Source of the DNA: Rhodocyclaceae bacterium
Lineage (GTDB): Bacteria; Pseudomonadota; Gammaproteobacteria; Burkholderiales; Rhodocyclaceae
Assembly (NCBI GenBank): GCA_013791905.1
Contig: VMSX01000029.1
Span: forward strand, 1-64,000
Direction of reading: 5' to 3'
DNA length: 64,000 bases
Shown here piece after piece: positions 1 through 7,643 of the stretch (the first letter of the stretch is position 1; each line of letters opens with the position of its first letter). The position numbers and the translations under genes were made by a program. A model generated the notes under the pieces. It saw nothing but the letters and a program-made list of their open reading frames with translations, was not told where the DNA came from and ran no database searches.

Positions 1-37
1 CCGCGCGGATGCCCATCATGGCCAGGAACAGCAGCAT
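1..37 (-). CDS. Start of a hydrophobic protein running off the left edge (tentative)
   Basis: On the minus strand an ATG at 37-35 opens a frame that reads MLLFLAMMGIRA before the window ends. A GGTGG lies just upstream as a possible ribosome binding site. Twelve hydrophobic residues fit the start of a membrane or exported protein, but this is too little for identification. The frame is also open further upstream as far as about base 145, so the start is not certain. Confidence 0.25.
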   Translation of the reverse strand, partial: MLLFLAMMGIRA

Positions 38-153
38 GGTTCCACCCACAGGTCGGATATACGGTCGCAGTCGCACCCATTTGCCAAATCTCAGCTCGCT
101 CTTGCAAATCGGGAGGAGTCCATATACGGAATCCAGGAAAATTTATAACCTGG

Positions 154-173
154 ACACCGGCCTGCGCCGGTGT
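154..173. repeat. REP-like hairpin
   Basis: An 8-bp perfect inverted repeat (ACACCGGC, loop CTGC, GCCGGTGT) sits about 20 bp downstream of the aldose dehydrogenase stop. It resembles the short extragenic palindromes common in proteobacteria. No T-run follows it on either strand, so a terminator role is not supported. Confidence 0.5.
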
Positions 174-195
174 GACGGACTTAATCAGTGCTTCC

Positions 196-1332
196 CTACG
201 GAGCAGGAGCAAGGCGAATCAATTTGCCGTTGGCGCTATCGGTGACCACATAGATGAAGCCATCCGGCCCCTGGCGTACGTCACGAATCCGTTCGCCGAG
301 CGATTCCAGCAAGCGGGTTTCCTTGACCACCTTGCCCGCAAAGGGGCGCTCCAGTTCGAGGCGTGCCAGGTGGGTGAATTTCAACGAGCCGACCAGCAGA
401 TTGCCCACCCAGGCTTTACCGTATTTTTCGCTGGTCACGAACGCCATGCCGGAAGGCGCAATCGACGGCGTCCAGTGATGCAATGGCTGTTCGGTGCCGG
501 CCTGGGCGGATTTGCCGTCGCCAACGGCCGTGAGGTCATAATTCCGGCCGTAGCTGACCAGCGGCCAGCCGTAGTTGCCGCCAGCGCGGGGCAGGTTGAT
601 TTCATCGCCGCCATACGGGCCATGCTCGTGAATCCAGAGCACCCCTTGCGGATCCAGCGTGGCCCCTTGCGGGTTGCGATGGCCGAAGCTCCAGATTTCC
701 GGGAGCGCAGCGGGGCGACCGACGAACGGATTGTCCGCGGGAACGGTGCCATCCTTGTTGATGCGAATGAGCTTGCCGTGGTGGTTGTCCAGTGTCTGGG
801 CATCATCACGCTGGTGATAACGTTCGCCCAAGGCCAGGAACAGCTTGCCATCGGCCTGCCCCTGGGCATTCTTGCTTTCGACGATGCGACACCCAAAATG
901 CAGTTGGCTGGCTATTTTGGGACGCTGGGAAAACAGGATGCGCAGCCCCTCAAGCTGGCGCAGGTCGGCAGACAGTTGGGCGCTGGCCAGCGCGGTGCTG
1001 TTGCCATTGCCACGGCTGGCCGGCTCGGAATAGCAGAAGTAGATCGTCCGGTTACGCAGGAAATCGCTGTCGAGCACCACATCCAGCAGGCCACCCTGGC
1101 CACCCACGGCAATCGCCGGCAGTCCGCCAATCGGCTGGCCAAGCTTCCCCTCCGGCGTGACAACCCGCAGCGCACCAGCGCGCTCGGTTACCAGGAAATG
1201 GCCATTCGGCAGAAAAGCCACCGCCCAGGGATGGTCGAGCCGCTGGGCAATCGTTAGCGGAACGATATTCTGGCCCAGGGCGAGTGCCGAAACCGCAGAG
1301 AGGATCAGTACACAGAACAAACGTATCAACAT
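196..1332 (-). CDS. PQQ-dependent soluble aldose sugar dehydrogenase (YliI/Asd family)
   Basis: This is a periplasmic beta-propeller quinoprotein that oxidises aldose sugars with PQQ and calcium. The chosen ATG gives 378 aa, close to the about 371 aa of E. coli YliI, and begins with a signal peptide (MLIRLFCVLILSAVSALALG). GGGGG and GGAG lie just upstream of the ATG; the frame is open further upstream but without a signal-like start. Family landmarks are AVAFLPNGHFLVTERAG near residue 35, GERYHQRDDAQ mid-protein and IWSFGHRNPQG after it. No PQQ synthesis genes lie in the window, so the cofactor source is unknown. The next gene upstream on the same strand is a small membrane protein ending about 90 bp before this start. 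Confidence 0.9.
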   Translation of the reverse strand: MLIRLFCVLILSAVSALALGQNIVPLTIAQRLDHPWAVAFLPNGHFLVTERAGALRVVTPEGKLGQPIGGLPAIAVGGQGGLLDVVLDSDFLRNRTIYFCYSEPASRGNGNSTALASAQLSADLRQLEGLRILFSQRPKIASQLHFGCRIVESKNAQGQADGKLFLALGERYHQRDDAQTLDNHHGKLIRINKDGTVPADNPFVGRPAALPEIWSFGHRNPQGATLDPQGVLWIHEHGPYGGDEINLPRAGGNYGWPLVSYGRNYDLTAVGDGKSAQAGTEQPLHHWTPSIAPSGMAFVTSEKYGKAWVGNLLVGSLKFTHLARLELERPFAGKVVKETRLLESLGERIRDVRQGPDGFIYVVTDSANGKLIRLAPAP

Positions 1333-1421
1333 GACTCCACCCCCTGAAAATATAAGGGTTGGGCGCTGCTGCCCAACAAGAAGCGATGTCGTCAGCAGCC
1401 GGTCAGGACCGGCAAGCCGGA

Positions 1422-1691
1422 TCAACCCAAACGCTTGCTGTGCTGTTCCTCAACCGCGCGCGGCCGATCCAATGTGGCCAATCCCTTGATTTCGTCAGCA
1501 TCACCAGGCTGATCATCTTCCTGGTGACTCCTTGCTGCAGCAGCTTTGCCGCGTGGCACACCACATCTGCCGCTCTTGCAACTGCCGGGGGCAGCCACTT
1601 CCACGCCGTCCTGCCCCATGCTCCTTAAAAGCAGATAGATGGCACCGACGGAAACGATTAGCAGGACGATGGCGGCAAGCACGACTAGCAT
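1422..1691 (-). CDS. Small membrane protein of unknown function
   Basis: An 89-aa protein starts with one clear transmembrane segment (LVVLAAIVLLIVSVGAIYLL, residues 2-21). A short polar tail follows with a CKSGRC motif near residue 38 and many charged residues. Only a weak TTGAG precedes the ATG. The gene lies between the OYE-family reductase and the aldose dehydrogenase, all on the minus strand. No family is recognised. A single N-terminal anchor with a charged cytoplasmic tail is typical of many small proteobacterial membrane proteins. The two cysteines could bind metal, but nothing proves it. Confidence 0.5.
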   Translation of the reverse strand: MLVVLAAIVLLIVSVGAIYLLLRSMGQDGVEVAAPGSCKSGRCGVPRGKAAAARSHQEDDQPGDADEIKGLATLDRPRAVEEQHSKRLG

Positions 1692-1790
1692 GGTTGTGGC
1701 TCAATATTTTTGAAGTAACAACTATAGCCTACCCACGGCCCTGAGTAGACCGAGTAGACCAAGCGGCCACCTTGCGGACAATCGCGCGCC

Positions 1791-2861
1791 CTACTTTGCC
1801 AAAACCGGATAGTCCGTATAGCCCTCCGGGCCGGGTGTGTAGAACGTTGCCGGAATCGCCTGATTCAGTGGCGCCTTGGCTTTTATCCGGGCCGGCAGGT
1901 CAGGGTTGGCGAGAAAGCCGGTACCAAAGGCAACGGCATCGAGCGTGCCCGCTGCGACCGCCGCTTCGGCTTCCTCGGGTGTATAGCCCATGTTGCCGAT
2001 CAACACGCCCTTATAGTTAGCCCGCACCGGTGTGACGACATCGCCCTGCTGCTTCCCGAAGAAGTCGGCACGCATCAGGTGCAGATAGGCCAGGTTGAAG
2101 CGGTTCAGTTCACCCGCAAGCCATGTCGCCAGCCCGATGGGATCGCTGTCGATCATGTCGTTATAGCTATTCAGGGGCGATAACCGCAGACCAACGCGGT
2201 CACTGCCCCAGACCTCGCACGTCGCCGCGACAACCTCGAACATCAGGCGCGCACGATTTTCCAGGCTGCCGCCATAGGCGCCGTTACGCTTGTTGCTGCC
2301 GTCGCGCAAAAACTGGTCGAGCAGATAACCATTCGCACCATGAATCTCGACACCATCAAAGCCGGCCGCCTTGGCATTTTCTGCCGCCTTCCTGAAGCCC
2401 GCGACAATGCCGGGAATTTCATCATCGCGCAGCGCGCGCGGAATCACATAAGGCTTTTTCCCCTCCGGGGTAAGCACCTCATCGCCGGTGATGGCGACGG
2501 CACTGGCGCTGACCGGCTGAGCACCCCCATTCAACAGTGGATGGCAGGCACGCCCCCCATGCCAAATCTGCAGGAAGATGCGGCCACCCGCAGCATGGAC
2601 CGCGTCGGTGACCAGCTTCCATCCAGCAACCTGTGCCGGTGAATGGATACCGGGCTCCATCCAGAAAGCCGAGTTGCCCTCCATCGCCATGGTGGCCTCG
2701 GCGATCAGCAGGCCAGCACTGGCACGCTGCGCGTAATACTCCGCCATCAGGTCATTGGCGATGTGCTCACCACCGGCGCGGCATCGGGTCAATGGCGCCA
2801 TGAAGATCCGGTTGGGTGTCGTAATCGCACCCAGGCGAAGTTCGCTAAACAAAGTGGTCAT
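1791..2861 (-). CDS. nemA: Old yellow enzyme / N-ethylmaleimide reductase-type alkene reductase
   Basis: An FMN-dependent flavoprotein of the OYE family that reduces activated alkenes, nitro-esters or nitroaromatics with NAD(P)H in the cytoplasm. Starting at MTTLFSELRLG gives 356 aa, near the 365 aa of E. coli NemA. An upstream in-frame ATG would add 17 residues with no family match. Typical blocks are NRIFMAPLTRCRA near residue 17, QIWHGGRACHP around 100, and the substrate-binding EIHGANGYLLDQFLRDG in the middle. The C-terminal IGNMGYTPEEAEAAV and VAFGTGFLANPDLPARI segments form the phosphate-binding end of the barrel. It is followed downstream by the small membrane protein; no TetR/NemR-type regulator is seen nearby. 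Confidence 0.92.
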   Translation of the reverse strand: MTTLFSELRLGAITTPNRIFMAPLTRCRAGGEHIANDLMAEYYAQRASAGLLIAEATMAMEGNSAFWMEPGIHSPAQVAGWKLVTDAVHAAGGRIFLQIWHGGRACHPLLNGGAQPVSASAVAITGDEVLTPEGKKPYVIPRALRDDEIPGIVAGFRKAAENAKAAGFDGVEIHGANGYLLDQFLRDGSNKRNGAYGGSLENRARLMFEVVAATCEVWGSDRVGLRLSPLNSYNDMIDSDPIGLATWLAGELNRFNLAYLHLMRADFFGKQQGDVVTPVRANYKGVLIGNMGYTPEEAEAAVAAGTLDAVAFGTGFLANPDLPARIKAKAPLNQAIPATFYTPGPEGYTDYPVLAK

Positions 2862-3228
2862 CGTTTGAATTCCCGTCGGGTTGAGGTGAGGGATAGAACG
2901 CCCATGCGGCATGGGCCAATATTCTTAATTGCGGCCGATGATTGCATATTCAACGTGCCGTTGCCAAAGCAGTCATTCAGAACACCAAGAATACCGCCAG
3001 CAACGATGCTGGCGGCACTAATTCTGAAGCGCCTTTTGTGGGTTGATGCTGGCCGTCGTGTTTTCGGCCGGTGCGGACGTTTGTTGCTTTCGTCTAGAAG
3101 TCAGCTACGCAGTGGTTGCTGTCATTGGTTGCTGGAAACCAACTTCGGCGCCCGGCCAGAAGTGGAAGTTCGTCAGCTTGCCGCATGGCAGACACTTAGA
3201 CGGAGATTAGGGGATGTGAAGATTTTCA
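2862..3228. other. Intergenic stretch at the left edge of the low-GC island, with a 9-bp hairpin
   Basis: About 370 bp between the OYE gene start and the end of the island protein hold no convincing gene. They contain a perfect 9-bp inverted repeat at 2994-3015 (CCGCCAGCA, loop ACGA, TGCTGGCGG). The base composition changes to AT-richer around 3180-3230. The hairpin is not followed by a T-tract. Confidence 0.5.
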
Positions 3229-4131
3229 CTACCGACACTTCATCAAGTGAAACTCCTTGATGACATACTCACCCTCATCTGACATCTCCTCAATTACCAA
3301 GACATCACCCCGAATCTTCTTTACGCCGAATAGATCAGCCGGGGCCAAATCAGGCGAGAGAACCAATTTCTTTCGCTTATCAGACACCTCATCAATGACG
3401 GCAATCCAGCCGGACTGGGCGTAGTCAATGTCAGATCGGTGAATGTCAATTTCAACATCGGAGAGTTCATAGACATTCTTTGCCTCTGTCTGCGCAATCT
3501 CGATCTCTGTCGGAATTTCATCAATTGCATCGCGCGGTACAGCAACCTCGCCCTTGACCAAAATCTCCGCATCCGTTTCTGCCTTAGCCGGAGAGAAAAA
3601 CTCATATGCCTTCTTAATAAGCGATTTGAGCTTTCCTTCGCTTAGTCGTTTCTTGAGGTTCGCCTCGATGGTGCTGGCATCTATACCAGTCATACGCGCA
3701 AGCTCAAGCAGTTTTATTTCGTATTCTTCTTTTAGCCTCTTTACTTCCTTGCCTGGAAACAAACGTTCGACTGCCGTATTTATGATGTACATGGCCACAA
3801 GTAGCACCGTTACAGTAACAAGGGCTTCCATCCCATTTGGTGCCTGGTAGCCGAACACTTGTTGGAGGATAGTTGGCACCTCTTTCTCCAAGTCCTTTTG
3901 GTAGGTCACAAAAAGCGCCAACGCAAATACTTCCTTGAGCGGACTGGTATTGCTGACATGAGCGACCTTAACGGTGATCTTTTGAACTTGAAGCCCGTCG
4001 ATGCAATCGCCGAGAACACGAACCGACTCGTGGATAAGCCGTTCGTTTGCAAGGAGGTTCTTTGCTACAACAGAAACTGGAACATCACCCTTAGTTGAGT
4101 ATTCCAAGGAATGCAGATAGGAAATCTCCAT
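3229..4131 (-). CDS. Unknown one-TM protein next to the retron reverse transcriptase
   Basis: A 300-aa protein I do not recognise. An N-terminal soluble part of about 100 residues is followed by one transmembrane segment (about 101-122, MEALVTVTVLLVAMYIINTA). A charged, probably helical stretch follows (VKRLKEEYEIKLLELARM). The C-terminal half is acidic and beta-rich and ends in EMSDEGEYVIKEF. The ATG has a good AAGGGG ribosome binding site 8-9 bp upstream. The gene lies 257 bp downstream of the RT-protease gene on the same strand and shares its lower GC content and mixed codon use. By position it is a candidate effector, partner or protease target of the retron. That role is inferred from context only, and it could also be an unrelated cargo gene. 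Confidence 0.7.
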   Translation of the reverse strand: MEISYLHSLEYSTKGDVPVSVVAKNLLANERLIHESVRVLGDCIDGLQVQKITVKVAHVSNTSPLKEVFALALFVTYQKDLEKEVPTILQQVFGYQAPNGMEALVTVTVLLVAMYIINTAVERLFPGKEVKRLKEEYEIKLLELARMTGIDASTIEANLKKRLSEGKLKSLIKKAYEFFSPAKAETDAEILVKGEVAVPRDAIDEIPTEIEIAQTEAKNVYELSDVEIDIHRSDIDYAQSGWIAVIDEVSDKRKKLVLSPDLAPADLFGVKKIRGDVLVIEEMSDEGEYVIKEFHLMKCR

Positions 4132-4388
4132 GCTCAGCTACCCCTTCTATAATCGTAGTAACGCGTCATCATACTATGGCATATGTGTATGCCCTGCCCC
4201 CACGTTGCAGAGGCTTGGCGCAAGAAGCTGTGCCAACCCCCTGAAATAAAGTTGAATGTCCGCTTTGCCAAGACGCCATGGTCATCTTCGTGGCGTACTA
4301 AGCCATTCATCTTGCGTGCAAACGTCATCATGCGGTAGTCGGCCAGAAGCGGTCATTCGCCGCTTCAGTAGTGCGCTAATCGAGATGG

Positions 4389-6176
4389 TTATGGAATGGG
4401 ATCAGGCGCGGATGCCACGGCGACCGCTACTACCAACGAGGTTTTCCATGCGTCTAACCACCGATTGACTTCAGTTATACACAGGCACTCATCGTTACCT
4501 TTTCCTTGTTCTGCGCCTTGTTGAGCAATGCCGACGACACGATAATTTTCGTCCACAAATGGACCGCCACTATTTCCTTGTCGAATGCGCTCCTTAATTT
4601 CGAAGCGCGGCAAACCGGCGCGGGGGAATACATTGACAACTTGAGCATTGACTTGATTGGCCTGCCGACCGCGCGTCGGGTTCGGAAATCCGATCAGCAC
4701 ACCGCTCTCATTCACGGTAATCGGCTTTTCCCCCCGGATGAAATGTCTACTCACAGGAGGGTTCGCAGTGTCGAACTGAAGTATGGCAAGGTCGTGATCT
4801 TTGTCTCGGTGAACAATTCTCACAGGCCACGTCTCATCCGTCTCTGCGTCGCGGACGAATATCTCTGATCTAGGAATATCGTCCGCGTACGGGCCATGAT
4901 CCTGGTGCTTAATTACGTGTTCGCACGTTATCAAGCCAACGTCCTCGTATTTGAAAGCAGTACCGAGGCCACCCACATCTTTACCGTCAAGCTCACCATA
5001 CCATTCGACTACGAAAACCGCCTTTTTCGCCTGATTCGAATTGCGCACGATGGAATCGATAGGAACACTGGAACATACGAATTCACTTTTCAATCTTTCC
5101 CGTGCGCATAGGGCGTTGTAACGTTCAGCTAACCGCAAATAGAGTGTGTTGGTGGCGCCGCGCACCATGCGAACGTATAGCAGCTTGCCCCACAGCACAT
5201 TCTTGAGGGCAGGTACAGTTCTTGTTCTAGTTTGCCGCTTCCACGGCCGTTTTGCATAGGCTTCCTCAGCCGCCTTGTTCACGCGCCTTTCCCACTCCAG
5301 TTGTGCATGGTCGTAGCCGTACTTGTCCCAAGCATGGAGAGCACCCCGAATGCGATCAGTAAATTTGCGCTTAATGTTTGGAAACTCGTTGATCGTAATA
5401 CCCGTTACTTCAAGTCTGTGCAACCGTGTGCTCAACCGACTCTTGTTTGGATTGATACGAAAGCTGTGGTGTTCAATAAGTGCTTGTAGTTCGTGGCCAA
5501 GCGTCAATATTCCGCTGTCGAAGCTGCAAATATTTGACGGCAAACTCTCTGCTCGGCGAACTGAAAATGAGAGCGTCAGGTCATCTGCATAGCGTGTGTA
5601 GGTCGCCCGATGGCGTTTCGCCAACGTCATCAGATCTCGATCCAGTGATCGGCACACCAAGTTGGAAAGTAACGGTGATGTCGGTGCGCCCTGCGGCAAT
5701 ACGCCGCTGAAAGTGCACAGATGGGCCAGAACGGTTGCCACTGGAAAGGAGAACTCAAAAGGCTTTTTCTGAAATACGCCACGTACGCGGTAAAAAGTGA
5801 TGGACGGGAAGAAATCCTCGATGTCGATATTAAGAAGGTGTTGTGTCTTCTGAGAACAATGCATTTGCGCGTTCGTCACGATACTGCGCTTAGGGGTAAA
5901 TCCGTGAACGCAAGGTTTTGCAGGGGCGGCATGCTCATAGAGGAAGGCCAGCACCCTCTCCTGAAGTACCTTCAATCGTTGGCGTGGCTCATGGATGACC
6001 CGAGGCGTACCGTTGCGCTTCATCAGTGCAAACGTTTTATATGGGGGGAGCGGATAGATCATTGCCTGCAAGGTGTCATAGGACACACCAAGCACATGGC
6101 GTGACATGTACGGCAAGTTGTTTCGAATTAGCAGTGTGTGAAGTGCTGAGGGTGTGAGCGGTACGTGTACTGCCAT
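4389..6176 (-). CDS. Retron-type reverse transcriptase fused to a trypsin-like serine protease
   Basis: A 595-aa two-domain protein. The N-terminal half is a retron-type RT. It has a TNAQMH motif near residue 102 matching the NAXXH signature of region X, NIDIEDFFPSI for RT motif 3, LPQGAPTSPLLSNLVC for motif 4, the catalytic YADD at about 196-199, and VTG at about 257-259, the region Y signature. The C-terminal about 200 residues are an S1 trypsin-like protease with a full triad: His in CEHV (about 420), Asp in DHDLAIL (about 462) and Ser in GNSGGP (about 536). An ATG at 6176 is preferred because GAGG lies 5 bp upstream; a TTG at 6191 would add five residues. In retrons the RT makes msDNA from an adjacent RNA and the fused or linked protein acts in phage defence. 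The window shows the matching RNA candidate upstream and a TM protein downstream. GC is lower than in the flanks, suggesting transfer. Confidence 0.92.
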   Translation of the reverse strand: MAVHVPLTPSALHTLLIRNNLPYMSRHVLGVSYDTLQAMIYPLPPYKTFALMKRNGTPRVIHEPRQRLKVLQERVLAFLYEHAAPAKPCVHGFTPKRSIVTNAQMHCSQKTQHLLNIDIEDFFPSITFYRVRGVFQKKPFEFSFPVATVLAHLCTFSGVLPQGAPTSPLLSNLVCRSLDRDLMTLAKRHRATYTRYADDLTLSFSVRRAESLPSNICSFDSGILTLGHELQALIEHHSFRINPNKSRLSTRLHRLEVTGITINEFPNIKRKFTDRIRGALHAWDKYGYDHAQLEWERRVNKAAEEAYAKRPWKRQTRTRTVPALKNVLWGKLLYVRMVRGATNTLYLRLAERYNALCARERLKSEFVCSSVPIDSIVRNSNQAKKAVFVVEWYGELDGKDVGGLGTAFKYEDVGLITCEHVIKHQDHGPYADDIPRSEIFVRDAETDETWPVRIVHRDKDHDLAILQFDTANPPVSRHFIRGEKPITVNESGVLIGFPNPTRGRQANQVNAQVVNVFPRAGLPRFEIKERIRQGNSGGPFVDENYRVVGIAQQGAEQGKGNDECLCITEVNRWLDAWKTSLVVAVAVASAPDPIP

Positions 6177-6194
6177 AGTGACCTCGGACAAGAT

Positions 6195-6320
6195 GCCGTC
6201 CTGGCATCTTTCACCATTACCCAGTCGCGCACATCACACTCAAACAGCGCGCAGAGGCGGGCTTACTATGTTGCAAGCTCTGCGTTAACGCGGAGCAGAT
6301 TAAGTTTTGGCCAGGACGGC
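6195..6320 (-). ncRNA. Candidate retron msr-msd RNA
   Basis: On the strand of the RT gene, and directly upstream of it, an 11-bp perfect inverted repeat brackets 104 nt: GCCGTCCTGGC at 6320-6310 and GCCAGGACGGC at 6205-6195. This is the arrangement of the a1 and a2 arms that pair the two ends of retron RNAs, with a2 close to the RT start. Inside is a stem-loop at 6277-6296 (GCTC-GCG arms, TTAA loop, one mismatch) and a weaker GC stem nearer the RT. The branching guanosine usually found just after a1 is not obvious. The a2 arm can also fold locally into an 8-bp hairpin at 6190-6210. The call rests on position and pairing only. Confidence 0.45.
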
Positions 6321-6327
6321 GAATACC

Positions 6328-6333
6328 ATTGTA
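6328..6333 (-). promoter_or_regulatory. Possible -10 element for the retron RNA
   Basis: The minus strand reads TACAAT here, 7 bp before the first base of the a1 arm at 6320. A transcript from this element would therefore start at or next to the arm. The -35 region is poor (TGGCTT at a 16-bp spacing), so the promoter would be weak or activated. Confidence 0.3.
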
Positions 6334-6656
6334 AGCCCTATATACGACAAAGCCATACGCGACACCCTACGCTCGGCAATTCTTTAACCTTACAACCGAA
6401 CTTCCTGTTGAATACTTTGTGGATACAGGGGGTAGTTCTCGGCGCCCAAACCAGACCTGCGCGATAAAAAGCCGCGCAGCCACGTGATTTTGAACATTTA
6501 ATGGCTGGTCTTGCATGACGTCACCAGCCGCTTAGGGTTGACTGCACTCCGTCGGATAGAAATCTTGAACGGCAGTAACCAGTCTTGAAGAGTCATTCAT
6601 CTGATGCCGTTGGCCGTCTGCTCCGGCCTACTACCAGCCTCTAAACTTCCCGAACC
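6334..6656. other. Non-coding stretch upstream of the retron with two hairpins
   Basis: No convincing gene is present. Two short perfect stems are visible. One is at 6457-6479 (CTGCGCG, 9-nt loop, CGCGCAG). The other is at 6503-6529 (GGCTGGT, 13-nt loop, ACCAGCC). AT-rich sequence lies around them. The region separates the retron from the repeat-marked junction at 6657 and may be island edge sequence. Confidence 0.4.
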
Positions 6657-6680
6657 GCCGTCCCGCCAGCGCCGACTTTT
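6657..6680 (+). repeat. 24-bp dispersed repeat, copy 1
   Basis: An exact consensus copy (GCCGTCCCGCC then AGCGCCGACTTTT). It directly abuts a duplicated acylphosphatase 3' fragment. Copy 2 at 9638 stands in the same relation to the intact acylphosphatase gene. Confidence 0.85.
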
Positions 6681-6787
6681 ATTCTTTCCGACGGTGTTCG
6701 AAACCGTTGAATACACCACTGCCGATCTCTACGGCCATATGCTCGACTTGCGCCGCGGGCGGGCCGTTCCGCGCGCGCCGAGTTCAG
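6679..6787 (-). pseudogene. Acylphosphatase C-terminal fragment (partial duplication)
   Basis: The minus strand encodes PAAQVEHMAVEIGSG then VFNGFEHRRKE and a TAA at 6681-6679. It matches the last about 30 residues of the intact acylphosphatase at 9666-9935 (PAAQVEHVAVEIGSG then EFSGFEQRR). DNA similarity extends through about 105 bp plus the flanking 24-bp repeat, at roughly 80-85 percent by eye. There is no start codon and no N-terminal catalytic loop, so this is a non-functional remnant. It lies just downstream of the ferredoxin reductase gene and at the right edge of the retron island. It probably arose by duplication or recombination at the repeat. Confidence 0.8.
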
Positions 6788-6818
6788 TCAGCCGTGAGTT
6801 GAAGCGCAAGAATCTGGC

Positions 6819-7640
6819 TTACCAGTATTTCTCGAAGGCCATCTGTCCCGGAATGCCGCGGCGGTTGGTTGCGAATCCTCGCGCCGCCAGCGATTGGCGC
6901 AAATCGCGGGCCATTGCGGGATTGCCGCAGACCAGCACGCGCGATGTGGCGACGTCGATTGGGCAGGCTGCCGCAGCTTCGAGGCGGCCATCGGCGAGCA
7001 ACAGCGGGATGCGTTCGGCTAGCGGGGTCGCGCCCGGCTCACGGGTGACGATCGGCAGATAGGTGAGGGTGGCTTTCGCGTCGGCGAACAGTTCGCGCTT
7101 CGGTATGCCGGCAATTTCGTCGCGCCAGGCCAGCTCGGACGAGTGGCGCGCGCTGTGTGCCACGATCAGGCGTGCGTAGTTCTGCCAGACGGCCGGATCC
7201 TGGAGTATTGACAGGAAGGGCCCGAGTCCGGTGCCGCTGGACAGCAGCCAGAGGTTCTTGCCGGGAGCCAGCTGATCGACGGTGAGGAAGCCATAGCTGC
7301 CCTTCTCGACGCACAGCGCGTCACCGACGCGCAGGCGCTTCAGTTGTTCCGAGAAGGCGCCGCCCGGCACCAGCACGGCGATGAATTCGAGGAAGTCGTC
7401 ATAGGCCGCCGAGGACACGGAGAAGGGGCGCCAGACCAAGTCGTCTGCCGCGCCCAGCCCGAGCCGCGTGTAGTGCCCCGGCGTGAAGCGGAAGCTGCGA
7501 TAGCGCGTGGTGCGGAAGGACACCAGGCTCGGCGTCCAGTAGCGGATCGACAGGATGCGCTCGCTGGTCCATTTGTCCCCGCGGGCGGGGTCGTTGCGCT
7601 TGTCGGAAAATTGCAGGGCGGGTTGTTCGCTGGCGCCCAT
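6819..7640 (-). CDS. fpr: Ferredoxin/flavodoxin--NADP+ reductase
   Basis: A cytoplasmic FAD enzyme that exchanges electrons between NADPH and ferredoxin or flavodoxin. The start at MGASEQPALQF gives 273 aa, and AAGGAG lies 7 bp upstream. FAD-binding RPFSVSSA is near residue 71, the NADP-binding SSGTGLGPF near 130, and the protein ends in FEKYW, the aromatic C-terminus of bacterial Fpr proteins. An earlier start would add 21 residues with no family match. A 12-bp tandem duplication at 7644-7667 doubles the Shine-Dalgarno sequence. The gene stands alone; downstream is the acylphosphatase remnant. Confidence 0.95.
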   Translation of the reverse strand: MGASEQPALQFSDKRNDPARGDKWTSERILSIRYWTPSLVSFRTTRYRSFRFTPGHYTRLGLGAADDLVWRPFSVSSAAYDDFLEFIAVLVPGGAFSEQLKRLRVGDALCVEKGSYGFLTVDQLAPGKNLWLLSSGTGLGPFLSILQDPAVWQNYARLIVAHSARHSSELAWRDEIAGIPKRELFADAKATLTYLPIVTREPGATPLAERIPLLLADGRLEAAAACPIDVATSRVLVCGNPAMARDLRQSLAARGFATNRRGIPGQMAFEKYW

Positions 7641-7643
7641 GAT

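Noticed and set aside
172-1257. 361-codon plus-strand frame opposite the aldose dehydrogenase
   Set aside because: The minus strand has a full-length recognised enzyme with a signal peptide; the plus frame has no support.
4134-4331. 65-codon minus-strand frame between the RT-protease and the TM protein
   Set aside because: No ribosome binding site and no family resemblance; it fits a chance open frame in a gap, though a small retron gene cannot be fully excluded.
3146-6446. Short direct match TCGGCGCCC near both island edges, as a possible attachment-site pair
   Set aside because: Nine bases in GC-rich DNA are expected by chance, and there is no integrase gene or tRNA nearby.
6604-7062. Plus-strand frame across the repeat, acylphosphatase remnant and fpr end
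   Set aside because: It reads antisense to identified sequences and has no ribosome binding site or domain.
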